From Trichoplusia ni (lineage: Eukaryota > Arthropoda > Insecta > Lepidoptera > Noctuidae), in NCBI RefSeq assembly GCF_003590095.1, contig NC_039484.1, forward strand, positions 2,232,001 to 2,296,000: a stretch of DNA of 64,000 bases, written 5' to 3'. Positions 45,161-58,775 of the stretch are shown piece by piece (position 1 is the first letter of the stretch; every line of letters starts with the position of its first letter). The translations under genes and the position numbers were made by a program. The notes under the pieces are model-generated. The model was not told the DNA's origin. It saw only the letters and a program-made list of their open reading frames with translations, and did not search any database.

Positions 45161-48100
45161 GACAGACCATTATTTACATACAAATTGATGATGTCTAGAA
45201 GAAGCTAATGATAATCTCACAGTTACGTAAAAAGATTCCAATAAATTGGTTAACATAAAAGGAAATACATAATAAACAACGCCTACAGATTTTATCCCTA
45301 GCAACAAATGAAGGGTAATCAAGACCGTCTACAATATCGGTATCTTTGAAAATAATATCGAAGATAACTTAGGTAACAAAATCTTATTTATTCATAGCAA
45401 ACCCGTGGCGTCAGAGTACAATATTGTGTATTACATAACGACCCAATACTGGTCTAGAAACGTGGGCCTTAAAAAACTAATATAAGCAATATTGTTGGGA
45501 AGTACCCTATATAATAGATTTCGATGTTTTGATCTTGTTATTTCAGTTTCTTTGGAATTCTGAAGGTTAGGTTTCATATTAGGACGAAATTAATTTTGTT
45601 AGGAAGCTCTTAGATATTGTACAATTTCATGAACATTTATCTCATATATTGCGCAATCAAAAATAAATTCACAATCAACATTGCCCTTTTTTTAGCATTG
45701 TAGGGAATCAGCTTTCGATATCATTAGCTTCAACCAAATATCGCATTTCATATCAAATTACCTTCTTGCAATTGCAATGACATGGGATGTCTCACTGATT
45801 TAGATGTAACTTCAAATGATTCCCCTCTTAATTATCAGGCAGTCCATCATTTTGTCAAGTCAACAATTTAACCCAAATGAACATTTTTCGCAGTGCAACA
45901 AAGCAGCCAGATGACTTATATTGTACATTTTCGCAGGTAATTTCAGGCGACCCGTTTATTTTGTATGCGCGTCACAATTTATTGCAATTCAAACAATTAT
46001 TTGACGCGTGACATTTTTAAATTGGCCGTGAGCAGTTTCGTTTGTTTGATTGCAGGAAAACGAGAAATACAATTTCCTTTATATTGTGGTTTGTATAAAA
46101 TTCATGTTTCCAAGTTTTCCTTCATTTTTTTGAAGATTAAAATAGCTACTGTTTCGAAACGAAAATATTCTGACCACAAAAGCCGGGCAGTGAACTGAGC
46201 GTAGCGACATCGCAACTCGACAAATTCTGCTTTAAGATTTCATAGCACATAATGGTCCAAAACTAACAACAACGTCTACTACATAAACAAAATCTTATCA
46301 ACAAGAATATTCTTGAAGACGAATGTAGTCAGCAGATAGTCTAGCTTATAAATCACAAGATTTAAGACTTTAAAATTGTATAAATAACTTCACTTATAAA
46401 ATGTTATGCAACGTATTCAAAACGTCTTAACGATATCACCGTGTCCCAAAACGTTATAATGTTAAACAGACGTAAAGCCATATACCGTCGATTTTATTTT
46501 ATAGCTAAAATAGTAGACCTAACCAAACATTGGCCCAAAGCGACCTTTACGAGTAAATTTGAAGTTGTTAACTTTACGCATAAATGTTTCCTCGAACATT
46601 TATGGTCACCCAAGTTTTCAATACCTCTAAATAACAAGCATCACTTGAAATTACTGTGTAAGTAATGATTCGCAAACTTGTAGTCCGGTAGTTATCGACA
46701 AGAGTGAATAACAACACCTTTATCGTAGGTGGAAGCGAGATAGCACTATAGGTCTTGAAGCACGCCATTTCCCTCACACAACGGCAACAGTCTTGCTTTA
46801 AGATGTAGTGGTACGGACTCAAGGTCCTTGTAATGCGTTTATGTATTCTTGTGACGGTGTACTTGCGAAAACACTTTAAAGGGATTTAACTAGTTGCTTG
46901 TTTCATTTCCTTTGATGTAGTGTACAAGAAAGTTTCGTCTGAGATGTTGCGTTTGTTTAATAACAAAGTAAATACCTTTAGACGTTAAATTTTAATATTC
47001 TAGATATATTATTATTTTCAGACATTATTCTGGCTACAGACCAAAAAACACGTTTCTCTCCTTCTATTTATCTCGCTCTATGGCTAACAGAAAGTAGCAA
47101 ATAACAAATTCTTTATGTTCCCGTAAAAAATTATAGACCCCAAAACTTTTAGCACACAAACGTGTAACACACGAACGATAGGCTAAAACAAGAATTTACG
47201 AGAAAATAAATATCTAAACATTGATTTCCTAACTCATAAAACATACGACAACATAAAACCTTGCAAAAACATGCTAAAATCTGAACATCAGACGAGAAAC
47301 AAAAGGCTTTACGGCCGCCATAACGTGGATCTACAGCACAAATTACAGGCATGTATTAAGAGTCGAGATCATGGAACATATACAAGCAGAAGGGAAGTGG
47401 TCCTCATGTCTCGCGAATGTGTCAATATTAGAAGATAATGATCAACTTTAGTTTTGACAGATTTTGAAGTTTTTTTGTTATTGACCATTAAGCAGTTTTA
47501 ATTTCTATCGATGTTTTTGCATGCCGAATCGAACAGATAGACATCATTTAAAAAAAAATATACTTTTAAAGTATTTGGCGGAAAACTATGTGGGGCAAAA
47601 AAAAATCAAAGGAAAGTGCTTTAGCATTTGTGGAGGTGAGAGAGCGCACTATGCAGCGTATGTTTGTGCCTCGCTTCCAAATAATCAGCAGGCAGACCGG
47701 CAGTAAATACTACCAGAACTACGACCACGGCACTTCCCTTTACATGCATATCCTCCATTGTTGAGACGCGACACAAAGAATAAGCGATAAAAAACAAGTC
47801 ACTTGAAGCCCGAGACAGCCACCCTTCAGACAATGGCGCGTACTTAATGCCCGTATCATGTACAAGCGTGTGATACAGATGTTCTCGTAATTAGTAGAGC
47901 CGGCGATGACTGAGTTAAGACCTAGCTAATGAGGGACGCGACGGTAATTTTATATTTTATTTAAATTGTTTGCGGCCAGTGAGCTTGGCCGTGTGAACTG
48001 TCTTTAAGAAGGTTGAGAACTAAATTGTCATTTCATTTCATGCAAAACTATGAAGGAGTTTGGCTGTGGTTTTTTTAATCTTCTCCAAAAAGAAGAAGGA

Positions 48101-49175
48101 TTCTTAATTCAGCCAAAGTTTTTTTTTTATAAACTTATAATATGTGTAGTAGACATAGTTTTAAGAGATGTCTGTTGTGATTAACCTGTTTTTTTTTTGT
48201 AATTATGTTACGTACCGTCCTTGAAGTGTGTTCACTGAAACCGTAATTTAGATATTTAATTCAGGTTTCCTTGAGCTTCTAACCCTTGTTACATAGTTTG
48301 ATGGTTATTATCAAGCACTTCAAAATATGTCGGGTCAGCGTAATATATCAGAGATTTGGGTATACCAACTACTCGTAACAAAGATTTTGACGCTACAACG
48401 TTCAGCTTAGGTCAAACTAATAAAGAAAAGAACATAACCTCTGTATTCTCAAGGAGCCTATAGAAATGTTTCTTGGGTACTTATTTATGAAATAAAATAG
48501 AATTATTTATGTCGGCAACTTTAGCTCACACTGTTACAATGGCGTGTTTGTTTATGATTTCCCTTGTGTACCTCTACACCTATTTGTAGAACCTTGAAGG
48601 GCAATAGAACATTTTCATTACCCCGTTATGAGTTGTTGCTGGTGAATTATGTCGTAGCGTCGTTTGTGGGACTTATGTTACTATGATTCCTTACCATTAT
48701 GCTTTTCAAGTTTTTTTTAGTATTTGTGATTGTTTTGACCGCAAAAGAAGTTTATATTGATTGTATTCTTTCTTATAGATTTATTAGATTACGAAGAATT
48801 TATTTAATGGTACATTTTGTAGTGTTACCCACATTCTTTATTTTATCTATCTTTATCTGTACGTTAATAATTTAGAAAACAGACTTTTTAAACAAAATAA
48901 GTAATAATATTTAACAAATTTTCAGTCGCTACGAATGTCTTCCTCTTAACGACTCCGTTGTTAATTGTAGAAGGTAAGAGCCCTTTCAAAGCAACTGCTG
49001 TCGTTTTTGAGAGCTAACAAAAATAAAATACCAAAGACTACACCCCTTATAATGCTGCAACTTTAATTCTCATGTTACCTCTTTACTGAGTACTAGGACC
49101 TCTTCACAATCAACGAAACTACATAAGTACTTGAAACACTTGACGATATTTCTTTTGTTTCGTTATTATATATTA
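45161..49175. other. Non-coding stretch, no gene recognised
   Basis: The open frames in this segment (66-82 aa) lack known domains. A short inverted repeat (GCGGCCAGTGAGCTTGGCCG) is at about 47,970-47,990. No RNA gene is seen. Confidence 0.5.
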
Positions 49176-49442
49176 CTAGCTGTTTCCCGCGACTTCGTCC
49201 CCGTGGTTAGAAGATCTAAGTTATGATTTATATCTACCCTGTTTTTTCCACATTTTCCATTGTATCTTCGCTCCTATTAGTCGCAGCGTGATGGTTTATA
49301 GCCTAACACCTTCCTCGATGAATGATTTATTGAACACATTAATAATTATAATTTTTCGATTTGAACCAGTAGTTCCTGAGATTAGCACATTCAAACAAAC
49401 AAACAAACAAACAAACTCTTCAGCTTTATATATTAGTTTAGA
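49176..49442 (-). mobile_element. Helitron-like short element, CAGCTAG family, copy C
   Basis: On the minus strand it begins A|TCTAAACTAATATATAAAGC, continues with the (GTTT)n block, 'acgctgcgactaataggagc', 'gaagatacaatggaaaatgt' and ends GGGACGAAGTCGCGGGAAAC then AGCTAG|T. The AAAC tandem at 49,394-49,415 is longer than in the sister copies. The 98-aa frame over it is repeat-derived. Confidence 0.85.
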
Positions 49443-49579
49443 TATACGTTTCTGCACATATGTGTGTGTTTATCCGTGTATGGTAAGTATGGTTTTACAC
49501 GTAGGTATGGAAATTAACATCTCTCTTCAAACCTGGTCAAGTACGAGTTGGATTGGCGACACTACAGATTTTGTACAAA

Positions 49580-49675
49580 TATGATTATTGAGATACAGCC
49601 TTCTGACACGGATGACTAGACAGCCGCGCCTAAGAAGGTTCTATTTCAAATCCTTTGTGTACGGAATTAAAAAAA
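49580..49675 (-). repeat. Dispersed repeat (CAGGCTGTATCTC family), copy 6
   Basis: In inverse orientation: GAGATACAGCCTTCTGACAC followed by 'ggatgactagacagccgcgc' and 'ttcaaatcctttgtgtacgg'. This copy is more decayed than the others but keeps block order. Confidence 0.55.
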
Positions 49676-50606
49676 GGAGTCAAATCAATTCTTAGAATGA
49701 AATCTTAACTTCTTAAACTAAGATTATGTCAACTATATAGTGAGTTGACAAAAATGTATGAAATGTATTTTTATTTCTGTGGCGGTAGCTTTTTTTGAAT
49801 CATTTATTTATCTCATCCCAGGTTACATACTATAAAAGTATTGCAGGATATAACACCTCAGAACGACGTGTTTTAGATATTATAGCTTTAATACTAATAC
49901 GATCTATTATATCGCATTGAATATACTAAAAGACGGCCATTAATTAATTAATAAACATTTCGAATACACAGCCAACTAAATCATCTAATTATATTAACAC
50001 TAAATTACGAACGTAATTAACAGAAGATTACATAATTATAGGTTTATTAGCGAAGGCTGCAGGCCAGTTTGGTTTCTAGTTTGCAATACTAACATAATTA
50101 GCTAAAACTGTTATTGTTGATCCCAGTATTAATTGAATTTACTACAAAGTTTATCCAGACAAGGTTAAAGGCAGGCTCTTTGATTAATCTAAACAGTGTT
50201 TGTTGCCTTACAATTATTCATGATACGGTCCCTCTGGTTAATTTAGTACTACATACCTTGAGTTGGATCCAATAGTTCTGAAGCAAGGTTCATAAAATAT
50301 GTATGCAAGCATTTGTAACAAATAGGTTTCATTTTAATTTCAGGATGGTCGGGGAAGTTATTACTTTGGCCTGTATTTGCGGGTTGGGAACAGGTTACAT
50401 TCTTATTAGGGAAATATATTTCAGACACGTGATGTTAATATAGGATGAAGGTTGGTCTGTTTTGATATATCGAGGTCACTGAAGATGATTGTGCGGAGTT
50501 GAGGGTAGAATGAAGGTTTGTATTTCAATTATGTGGAATTATGGAGATTTCAGGTTTTTGGCTGTTATTGTTGCGTGCTGGAGAAGTTTAAGTTTGTAAA
50601 TCTAAG
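49676..50606. other. AT-rich non-coding stretch
   Basis: No gene or clear repeat is seen. Confidence 0.5.
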
Positions 50607-50890
50607 ATATTAATAATATAATAATATAATAATATATCATGGGACAACTCACACACGGTTATCTGATCCCAAGCTAAGCAGAGCTTGTGTTATGGTAACC
50701 AGACAACTGATAAACTTACTTATATACTTCTAAATACATACATATTATAGATAAATTACACCCAGACACCAGAACAAATGATCATGCTCATCACACAACT
50801 TTTGTCCTGGGCGGGAATCGAACCCACGACCTCTGGTATAGCAGTCAGGGTCACTAACCACTAGACTAACAGGCCCGTCAAATATTAATA
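50607..50890 (-). mobile_element. tRNA-derived SINE with candidate target duplication
   Basis: On the minus strand the head has an A box (TAGTCTAGTGGTTAG, 50,854-50,868) and a B box (GGTTCGATTCC, 50,814-50,824), then the body with 'acaaaagttgtgtgatgagc', 'ggtgtctgggtgtaa', 'tcagttgtctggttacca' and 'aacacaagctctgcttagc', ending in a short TAT/TAA tandem tail. ATATTAATA occurs on both sides (50,607-50,615 and 50,882-50,890), a candidate 9-bp target duplication. The head resembles an acidic-amino-acid tRNA, but I cannot fix the parent tRNA. Sequence matches a SINE widespread in Lepidoptera as I remember it. Confidence 0.85.
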
Positions 50891-51644
50891 TTGGTTTAGT
50901 TTCACGTTTCTTTTAAATTGCTATCTTTGTGTGTCTATAGATGACATCGCCTGTGTTTACACGTAAAATATCGTAAAACTTATCACAATGATAATATACT
51001 AAACTTTATATTACTGAGGAGTTTAAAGAAATTCCTGCACGTTTTCCTTTTTTCAATCTTTATTTTCTTTTTCTTTTCATCAGGTCTTCTATCTTATAAT
51101 TTTCAATTGCTTGATTATTACTAAGTCCCCTACTTTCTTATAACTTAGTTTTGTAATGTAACGCAAATGATTTCATAATTAAAAACAATATTCTAACATT
51201 AGCAACCTCGTAATAATTTAAAACAATTTCTAAGAAGGGTCATGATACGAAATCAAAGGATCGCCACAAATAAAAGAGAACTCACATTCAGAATCATAAT
51301 TTAAATAAAACAACATCACACGACCTTTAACCTTTGTTTAAGTAAAATTAAATATTTGCACTTAGCAGTACGTACTCGGTAAATCAAGCTACGTAATACC
51401 TACGATACGAGAATTAATTTCTCGCAAATTTATTTGTGAACATTCCATGTAACCTAGGCAGTACGCACGTTGTTAATTTACGAAATAAGGTTAAACGAGT
51501 ATGTGTATCTCTCGAAATATTTATACATTATGGAAAAGATGAAACGTGGGCCTCATTGCCTTTGTTGAATAATTTATGTTTTATTTCTCATACAATCCCG
51601 TTCTGACGTCGTTAATATGCGAGTCTATGAGCCCCGGGCACTAT
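50891..51644. other. AT-rich non-coding stretch
   Basis: No gene or clear repeat is seen. Confidence 0.5.
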
Positions 51645-51840
51645 TCATTTTTTGGGTTCTGTACCCAAAAGGTGAACAGAGAAACCTGTTACTAAGGCTT
51701 GGTTAAGACCGTGGTCTGTCCGTATTTTCTCCCGTCTTTTGCCAGCCTGTATCTCATAACAGGGGTAGCTAGAAGATTTATTGAACTTCACAGAGGATGT
51801 GTTATTCCTGCCGCTGCGATATCAAAATATTCAAGGTAAG
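51645..51840 (+). repeat. Dispersed repeat (CAGGCTGTATCTC family), copy 7
   Basis: This copy is nearly full length: 'tgggttctgtacccaaaagg' at the start, 'gaccgtggtctgtccg', CCAGCCTGTATCTCATAAC, 'gtagctagaagatttattga', 'acttcacagaggatgtgtta' and 'ttcctgccgctgcgatat' at the end. It gives the block order used to define the family. Confidence 0.75.
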
Positions 51841-54800
51841 CTTCGATTTTTAAAGTCTAGCCATCCAAAAAATTGTTGGTACATATCCTCAAAATGTACC
51901 TATGCGTCAGCCGTGTATAGTAAACTATTAGTTTTTTAGCCTTTTTGCACTGAACTCTCACTATCGCCAGTCAGACTCGCACTTGGACTGTTTGATTTTT
52001 TAGACATCTAAGAATCCCAGACGAGTCATGCACAAAGGAAAACGGGGAAAATTTGTATTCTTTTGATGATTATGGATTCGTAATTATTGTTTTGTTGTTT
52101 TGATGTTTTCAAATATGTTATGCGTGAGTGTGGGCAGATTTATAGTCCCGTTGTGATCGAGCTGACAGTTGGTGAAGTGTTGCTAGTAAGATAACAAATC
52201 CAACCTTTATATTCCTCATCTACTTTGCCACAAAGAAGAATTATTCGTTACAGGAATCTGACGGTTTTCAGAAACACTCTTAATTCAAGCTTCCATAAAA
52301 TTAAGTCCGAGCAAAGTTTTTAAACCGCAATAAATAAATTAAACAGACAAATTGAACTCAGAAACCTGTAGTAGAAGTTACAATGTCACAAACCAGGAGT
52401 ACCAGGATCGCAGCAAACAAAAGAGCATTTCTTAAATTTTCTATTTGGAGTCTGAACAAGGGTTGAGCATGGCGGACGCTCATAATGCCGCACTCGACAC
52501 GAGGGCCTGACCGCGGCTACTTCGACAGCTCCACATTTTAAGTGTACGGTCCAAGTTCTAAGCTTTTCTAATACATTATAAATTTCTGCTTAATTATTAA
52601 AGCGCACGATTCTTTATTGGGTCCTATTATGTCTCTCTTGAAATGAAACGTTGTAAATATTTTAAGATACTATAATCTGAAATATAGTCGTTTCGGTCCA
52701 CCAAACCACCACCACTACTGGACAGACGGGTCAACGCTATTCGAAAACAAGTCAAAGATAGATGTAGGCGATGGATAGCGTCTTGGAAGGTTTTAGAGGA
52801 CGACGACGGATGATAAAGATGATACTTGTATCCTGTTTTTAGCCAATAGATTGAGGCATCCGACTAAAAACCACAAAATTCCAATCGCTTTATTATTTTA
52901 AATCCAATTGACCGTAAATGTTACCCAAGGAGTGTAAAAAAAAAAATATTGTATCTTCCTACTTGTACCACACATCAGGTTTTATTCATTCAACCTCTTA
53001 CAACTGGCCACTGAATGAAACGTCAATTTTAAGCCACAAAATAGCCTTTTAAAAAATGTCTAGTACGTTTGAAAGTATGCTCATTTTGTTTTTCACTTCA
53101 GCGTAACGAGAAACTCTAAGGAGGATGTTGAAGTAATCTGTTCTTCTTTGTCTTGTGTTTGTTATCTGTGAAAATGAATACTAGAATATAACAGGGTACA
53201 TAGTCTTGAACCCAATGTTATGAGTTTTAAAAATGTTTTCAAAGAAACCGATATAGTCTTGAATCACAATGTCATTAATTTTACTAATGTTTAAAAAAAA
53301 TCGATCTGAAATTTGTAAATGGATTCTGATTTTAACGATTACTAACATTTGGTTTGAATAGGCAAAAACAACAGCAAGTAATAAAATATGCAACTTTTAT
53401 TATCTGTAAAATATCAAGAATACTATGGAGTATAGTTTAGTAGTGTTCAATAAACATATATCGTGAAATATCTCACATATTTCTAAAACAATACCTAACA
53501 CAAAAGCCTGGTTTTACAAGCAACAGATTGTCCAAAATTTAAAGCCTCTTTCGACCTCATATTCAGTTCTTATTCACTATCTCAATACCTAGTATTGGGG
53601 ACCTCGTTAAATTGGGAAACCGTACGGTTACCGCCATTGTATCGGAGTAGACGGCATTCTTCGCACCCTCAGCTCGTAAAAGGGAATGTCGAGATATAGC
53701 CTTCGTGAAGGATCATCGCCGCCCTTATTAGGAACGTCTTTAGTCCCGTATTTCTTAAGGGTAAGGTCAGGTTGGCTCGTATAAATTATTCGGAGCATAT
53801 GGAGTGGCTGCGGTTTGGGGCCAGAGATCAGAACCCCAGATACAAATATAGAACATATCTCACACTGTATTAAGTTTGTTTGCGAAGATTTTAGATGTAT
53901 GTACTGTCAGGGACAGCGGTTGGGTATTAAAATCAAATTAACGTTCCGCCCGTTTTGTAGCTCTGAGAGATAGGTACTAGCATGCAGTTAGCATTTGATA
54001 CCTATAATATTATTGTTCGAAATGCTACGACATCTTCTTACATTTGTTTTCTTTTTAATCTGTTCGTTTATTTTTGTTGCTGTCTGTACCGATTACTTTA
54101 TTTGTTCTTAGAATCATGGTAATATGTTGAAAGGAAAGTTTTGTTTGTTTATATGTGAAGAGGAAGCGAAAACAGTCAATGTGGATGTTATTAAAGGATC
54201 ACATTCGAATAACGATGAATAAATAAAGGGATAGGGACTTGTAATATGTTGTCATGTGGAACCATAAGTGCTGAGGAACTTTTGTAATACTTATTGTTTG
54301 ATCCTGTTGTAGTTGTGTAATAATAAACAAAAAGAGGAGAGTTTTTTACATACACAATGTTAAAAAGTTGACTGAAGGTATGTTTGTCATGTACATGTTA
54401 TTTATGTAAGCTTTTAATCAGAAAATGAATAAAAGGCTAAAGCAATATATATTATTCAAAAAAAAAATTGGTCTGCCAAGACAGATGAAGAGTTTACCTT
54501 CAATAAAATTTTTCAAGGACAGAAATATATTTGTTATCCTGGATATAATATTCTTAAAAAGAAAGCAATTTATTTAAAAATCACTATTTTAATTTTTACA
54601 AGGATCTGTTAAATACTTATAAAATAATTATAAATATTAAATACTTATAAATATACTTTGAAACATGTTTTGTTTATCAACAGCAAAAAAGAGTACATCT
54701 TCTCTACAAAATTTTCTCGGCAACGAGAAAACGTGATTTCATTAGTCTCATCTACCTCAATCGCTTGTTATATCAATACAGTCACGTTAACATGTGGATT

Positions 54801-55064
54801 TTTCCTGTAAGGATTACGTAAACGTAACGTAAAAGGAATGTAAAAAGTTACGTTTTCATCTCATATAAACCACAACACCCAATATTCATATCTTCACGTT
54901 CTTGTATCGTAAAAATATATGACAATGTTGCATGTTAAAAGAATCATAACTTGGCAGCATTGATGTTTCAATATTTATTTTTAAATTTACAAGCTTTGTT
55001 TTCTTTATGGTGTAAGATATGACTTTTTTTTATTACATTTGCTTGCGTTTAATGTTTGTACTAG
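51841..55064. other. Non-coding stretch, no gene recognised
   Basis: GC-richer patches occur at 52,460-52,560, 52,690-52,810 (ending 'gaggacgacgacggatgat', possibly an old retroelement tail) and 53,600-53,840. None gives a recognisable protein. Confidence 0.4.
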
Positions 55065-55255
55065 CTAAATCGGATTTTTTTAGTCTTCGCGAGCTGATTT
55101 AGGAAAATTACGAAAATAGATTTTTCTAGAACGAAAGTATCCTAACTTGCTCCTTATTAAATAAGTTAACTGCCAATAAAGGTCCGGTCAAAATCAATTC
55201 AGTCCTTTCTGAGATGTCCGACAGACAGACAGACTAACAGACAAAAATTAAATAT
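55065..55255 (-). mobile_element. Degenerate LEP1-like Helitron copy
   Basis: ACTAGCT at the left edge (inverse of AGCTAGT), 'gtccggtcaaaatcaattcagt' and a gacagacagactaacagac block at the right are the remains of the LEP1-like plan in inverse orientation. The middle and the 5' end are too decayed to define. Confidence 0.45.
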
Positions 55256-58200
55256 TTATTCAGCTGCAGGTAGCAAAAAACGGTTCGATAGCAAATTACG
55301 GTTTTTGATATTAATTGGTTTCAAATTCTTATATCATTTTCTTTAATTGTGTAGGTAATCTGTTTATTCTTAAATATGATAAAAGCTGTTCCTTGCTTGG
55401 TTTATTGTAGATGTGTACACTCATATTTCGTGGTAAATGTTTTACCTACTTTTTAATTTTACACTTAACTTTTAAGGCTTCAAAATTCTAACACTTAAAG
55501 GAGTTTTCACTTCTCTACAGGAAGTAATCAGAACTAAGTAGCCTACTGAAATGGTAATGTTATTACGTATTCATTGAAAACGAAGATAAAAATAAATTAT
55601 ATTGATACTTGGTTTGTATTAAAATCGTGTTCCAACTTGCTTAGAATTTCCAGTCTAAGCTCAGACCGTGAATAAGTAAGTTGATTGCGAACGAAAAGAT
55701 GTTTTAGGCATCATTAGATCGGTTTAACATTGCCCACAGCTGGGCAAAAGCCTCACATCGAACTTCTCTTCGCAATAAAAGATAATTGGATTAGTTTTTC
55801 GTACACTTTGATTTTATTTTACAATCAAGATTCCAATCTCGCCCAGAATGCTAATATTAAGGTTAGAATCTAAAAGTAATGGAATACCTTTTTAAATAAA
55901 CATAGTTCGAAAATAATTCTTTTGGTATTATGAAAATGCTTATTTAGTGAAAAATTTAATAATATTCCAAATGAAATTGAGTAGTAAAAATCTGTAGAAG
56001 TTATTCAGTATAGATAAAGCGGGTCTGTGGCAATTGTGAAAGCGGGACACCGCTCTACATTTTATTCTCCATCTCTCTCCAACTACAGCAGATATTATAA
56101 GTAGTACTTTCTACGTAATATGTTAAGTATTCAACGAATCTTTTAAAAATGTATTACTAGAGATCTAGAAATGAAGAGTATTTACTGAGTAAAAACCGTT
56201 GAGAAAAGTTAGTGCTCATGCAGATGTTGACTTTAAATGAGTTTTGCTTAATTTGAATACGACTTGGTACTCACCTAACATTATTAACATACATTAATTT
56301 TTTTTTTATTGTTATAGAAATGAATATACATCTATATGATGTCAAAGTTTTAACCAAAAGTCTGATTGTTATATTGGGTATTTTGAAATGTTTCATGGAC
56401 TTTCCTGGGTAATCATGATCTATTTTGGTATCCAATGTATTTGAAAACTGGAAAATATATAAATGTTTACAATTTTCCAATATTGTCCTTGCCAGCAGAT
56501 AGGGTTCAAAATCAAACAAAAATATTTATTATCTTTCACATCTCGAAAAACTACATAAAAGATTAGTAGCGCTGTTCCAAAATATTGTTCTTGTGGAGAA
56601 GAATTGGCAACAATACCTTTGCAAGGCACACGAATGGAGTGCGATGTTTGTAAAAAAAAATCCTTTGGCTCGTAAGTCAAGAGTTCTAACACTACGTTAC
56701 ATCCATCTTTATTAATTTCAATTCTAATTCCCTCATACCGTTCCTTACCAGTTGACACAGCACTGTTTGTGGTTTCCGCGCGTTCATTACAATGATTGAC
56801 ATTCGATTATGGGTTTCTGATTACCCTCAGGATGTGTTGAACTCAAATGCTATGTCTACGCGTGAAGTTCATGCGATATACATTTCTTGGAATTATTTAA
56901 ATAGTTCAGGGGAAAACCTATTGTCAATAAGTAAATGTTTCATGAAATTACGCATAACAGTTCTTTGATTTGATTTCAATATTATTATATCCTGTGATTC
57001 TTTTTTATTTTTAAATGTAATCAATTTTTTTTAGGCAGATATGATTTAAGGTTCCTTGAAAATCTAAAATTTAATGATGTCTACAATAATAAAGGCTTTT
57101 TTTATCAAATTTAATTATAAAAATAACTTATCTTATAAAAGTATCTAAATACAAAGTCCATCCAATCTAATATCTACATCCCAAACGACAAGTGCAATAT
57201 TCTGTACAATTAATTCCATTATCTAGCAATCTAAGTTTCTTTACTGAAACATGTGGCTGAAGCCCTAAGTTAAATTAACCAGACGTGACCCGAACATAAC
57301 AAGACTAGTTATTATCAGGGTTCGTTGACTTTTACTGTCTCTCGACGTCGATATTAGAATTCTTTCTACGTCTTCCAGTGGATAAATGACGTGGAATTAA
57401 AGTGAATATTCTAGATTTTTAAAGAACAATGTACGGAGGTTAGACGACAGCGTACAACTGGAATTGTGTACTTTTAATAAGTTCGTCTGGTTTGTGTTTT
57501 AGTTTGAGTTAATTTTGTTAGTAATTTGAGAGCTGTGTAGTGTTTGCTTTGGGTTGTAGCTACAGTACTAAGTTTTCCATATTTATTTTAGTCAGGTTTT
57601 AGTTCATAATTTTTGATTATGAAGCTTAATGGTTTACCAAAAATAAAATAGGTCCCTTCAGCACACATTTTGCCACTGTTAACATAAAATTCTGACACCG
57701 TAAAAGGTTTTTTTTTGGTATCGATAAAGATAAAGATAGTTTATTTTGTAATTATCAAACTTCAATGTTCACAGTATTTGCCATCGAAAAGTTAGGTACA
57801 GTACCTTACACAGAATATAAAGGAATATTATTTCAAAATCCGTAGAATGTAAGCAACATAAATCTTAAGCAGGATCACAATAAAACACGCATGATCGCTC
57901 CGTAATAGTGCGTAGTTAACTAATCCAACATTCCCCATACATCCCTACCTCACCGGTAATATGTCGTAACTTCAAATCCAGCCATCAGAGCACAATTAGA
58001 ACGTGCCCGGGGACCGTTTTGTCCCTCAGCCATGTCTTGAATAATATCCATTACCGACACATAAGCTTAACCCTTCATAAGATATTAACATCTAAGGCAT
58101 TATTAACACGTAATCCTTCAGAGGAGAGGTGACCCAAGCTTTCATATGTTAATTCTGACCTATTAAAACGCCGCATAATCTTGACTGAGATGATATTCTG

Positions 58201-58644
58201 AATGGATGTGAATGTACGTTGAAATTGCTTTATAAGTACACCGACGGGCTCTAGTGCTTGTATTTGACATGTAAGGTTGGGAATCATTTTTGATAGTCGG
58301 TGTTTTGGTATTGTTATTGAGATGTCTCCTCGTCTATTCAATTGAACGCAGGTCGTCCGGAATTACGTTGTGTTAGGAAATTAGGTTTGGATGTGTGCCC
58401 GAGGTATCGCGATATTTCATAGACTCGTCCACGAAATATGGTGGACTAGTGGCAGTATTTACAGGGCTTTCAGTGAAATATGAGGAACGGTTATTTCATT
58501 AGAACCTATTCGAATCATAAATTGCGAACGGGTTACCTTGCAATATTTTGCCTTTATGACGCAAGTGGTCGACGTTTTCATTCTGAGCCAAGTCAAAATT
58601 AAACACTCTATTTTTAATGTAAGTTTATTGTCCGCACTTTCATT
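55256..58644. other. Non-coding stretch with an interspersed-repeat fragment
   Basis: An inverse copy of the CCCAGCAGTGGG-type repeat lies at about 55,715-55,780. A 'gataaagataaagatagttt' block at 57,725-57,745 resembles retroelement 3' ends common in Lepidoptera. Frames at 56.3-56.8 kb (82 and 112 aa, minus) and 58.1-58.3 kb (88 aa, minus) have no recognised domain. Confidence 0.4.
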
Positions 58645-58775
58645 TCTTACCTGCAAGGATAGCGGAGTGGTTGAGGTCACAACGCTAAAAATACGCGATG
58701 CGGCACGGATCCTCGCGTATGACAAGCATTTGTGTGATCCACGGTTGTCATGACCCAAGGTGCATGTGACTCGAC
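58645..58775 (+). mobile_element. Truncated tRNA-derived SINE (same family as 24.5 kb)
   Basis: The head has an A box-like TAGCGGAGTGGTTGAGG, then 'tcacaacgctaaaaata' and 'caagcatttgtgtgatccac', which parallel the SINE at 24,542-24,750. The B box is decayed (CGGATCCTCG in its place), so the copy is dead. Confidence 0.65.

Noticed and set aside
49394..49415. AAAC tandem as an independent satellite or CRISPR-like array
   Set aside because: It is the variable (GTTT)n block within the Helitron-like family and is present in shorter form in the sister copies.
50810..50878. tRNA gene on the minus strand
   Set aside because: As at 24.7 kb, the tRNA-like head is fused to a SINE body with a tandem tail and a candidate target duplication.
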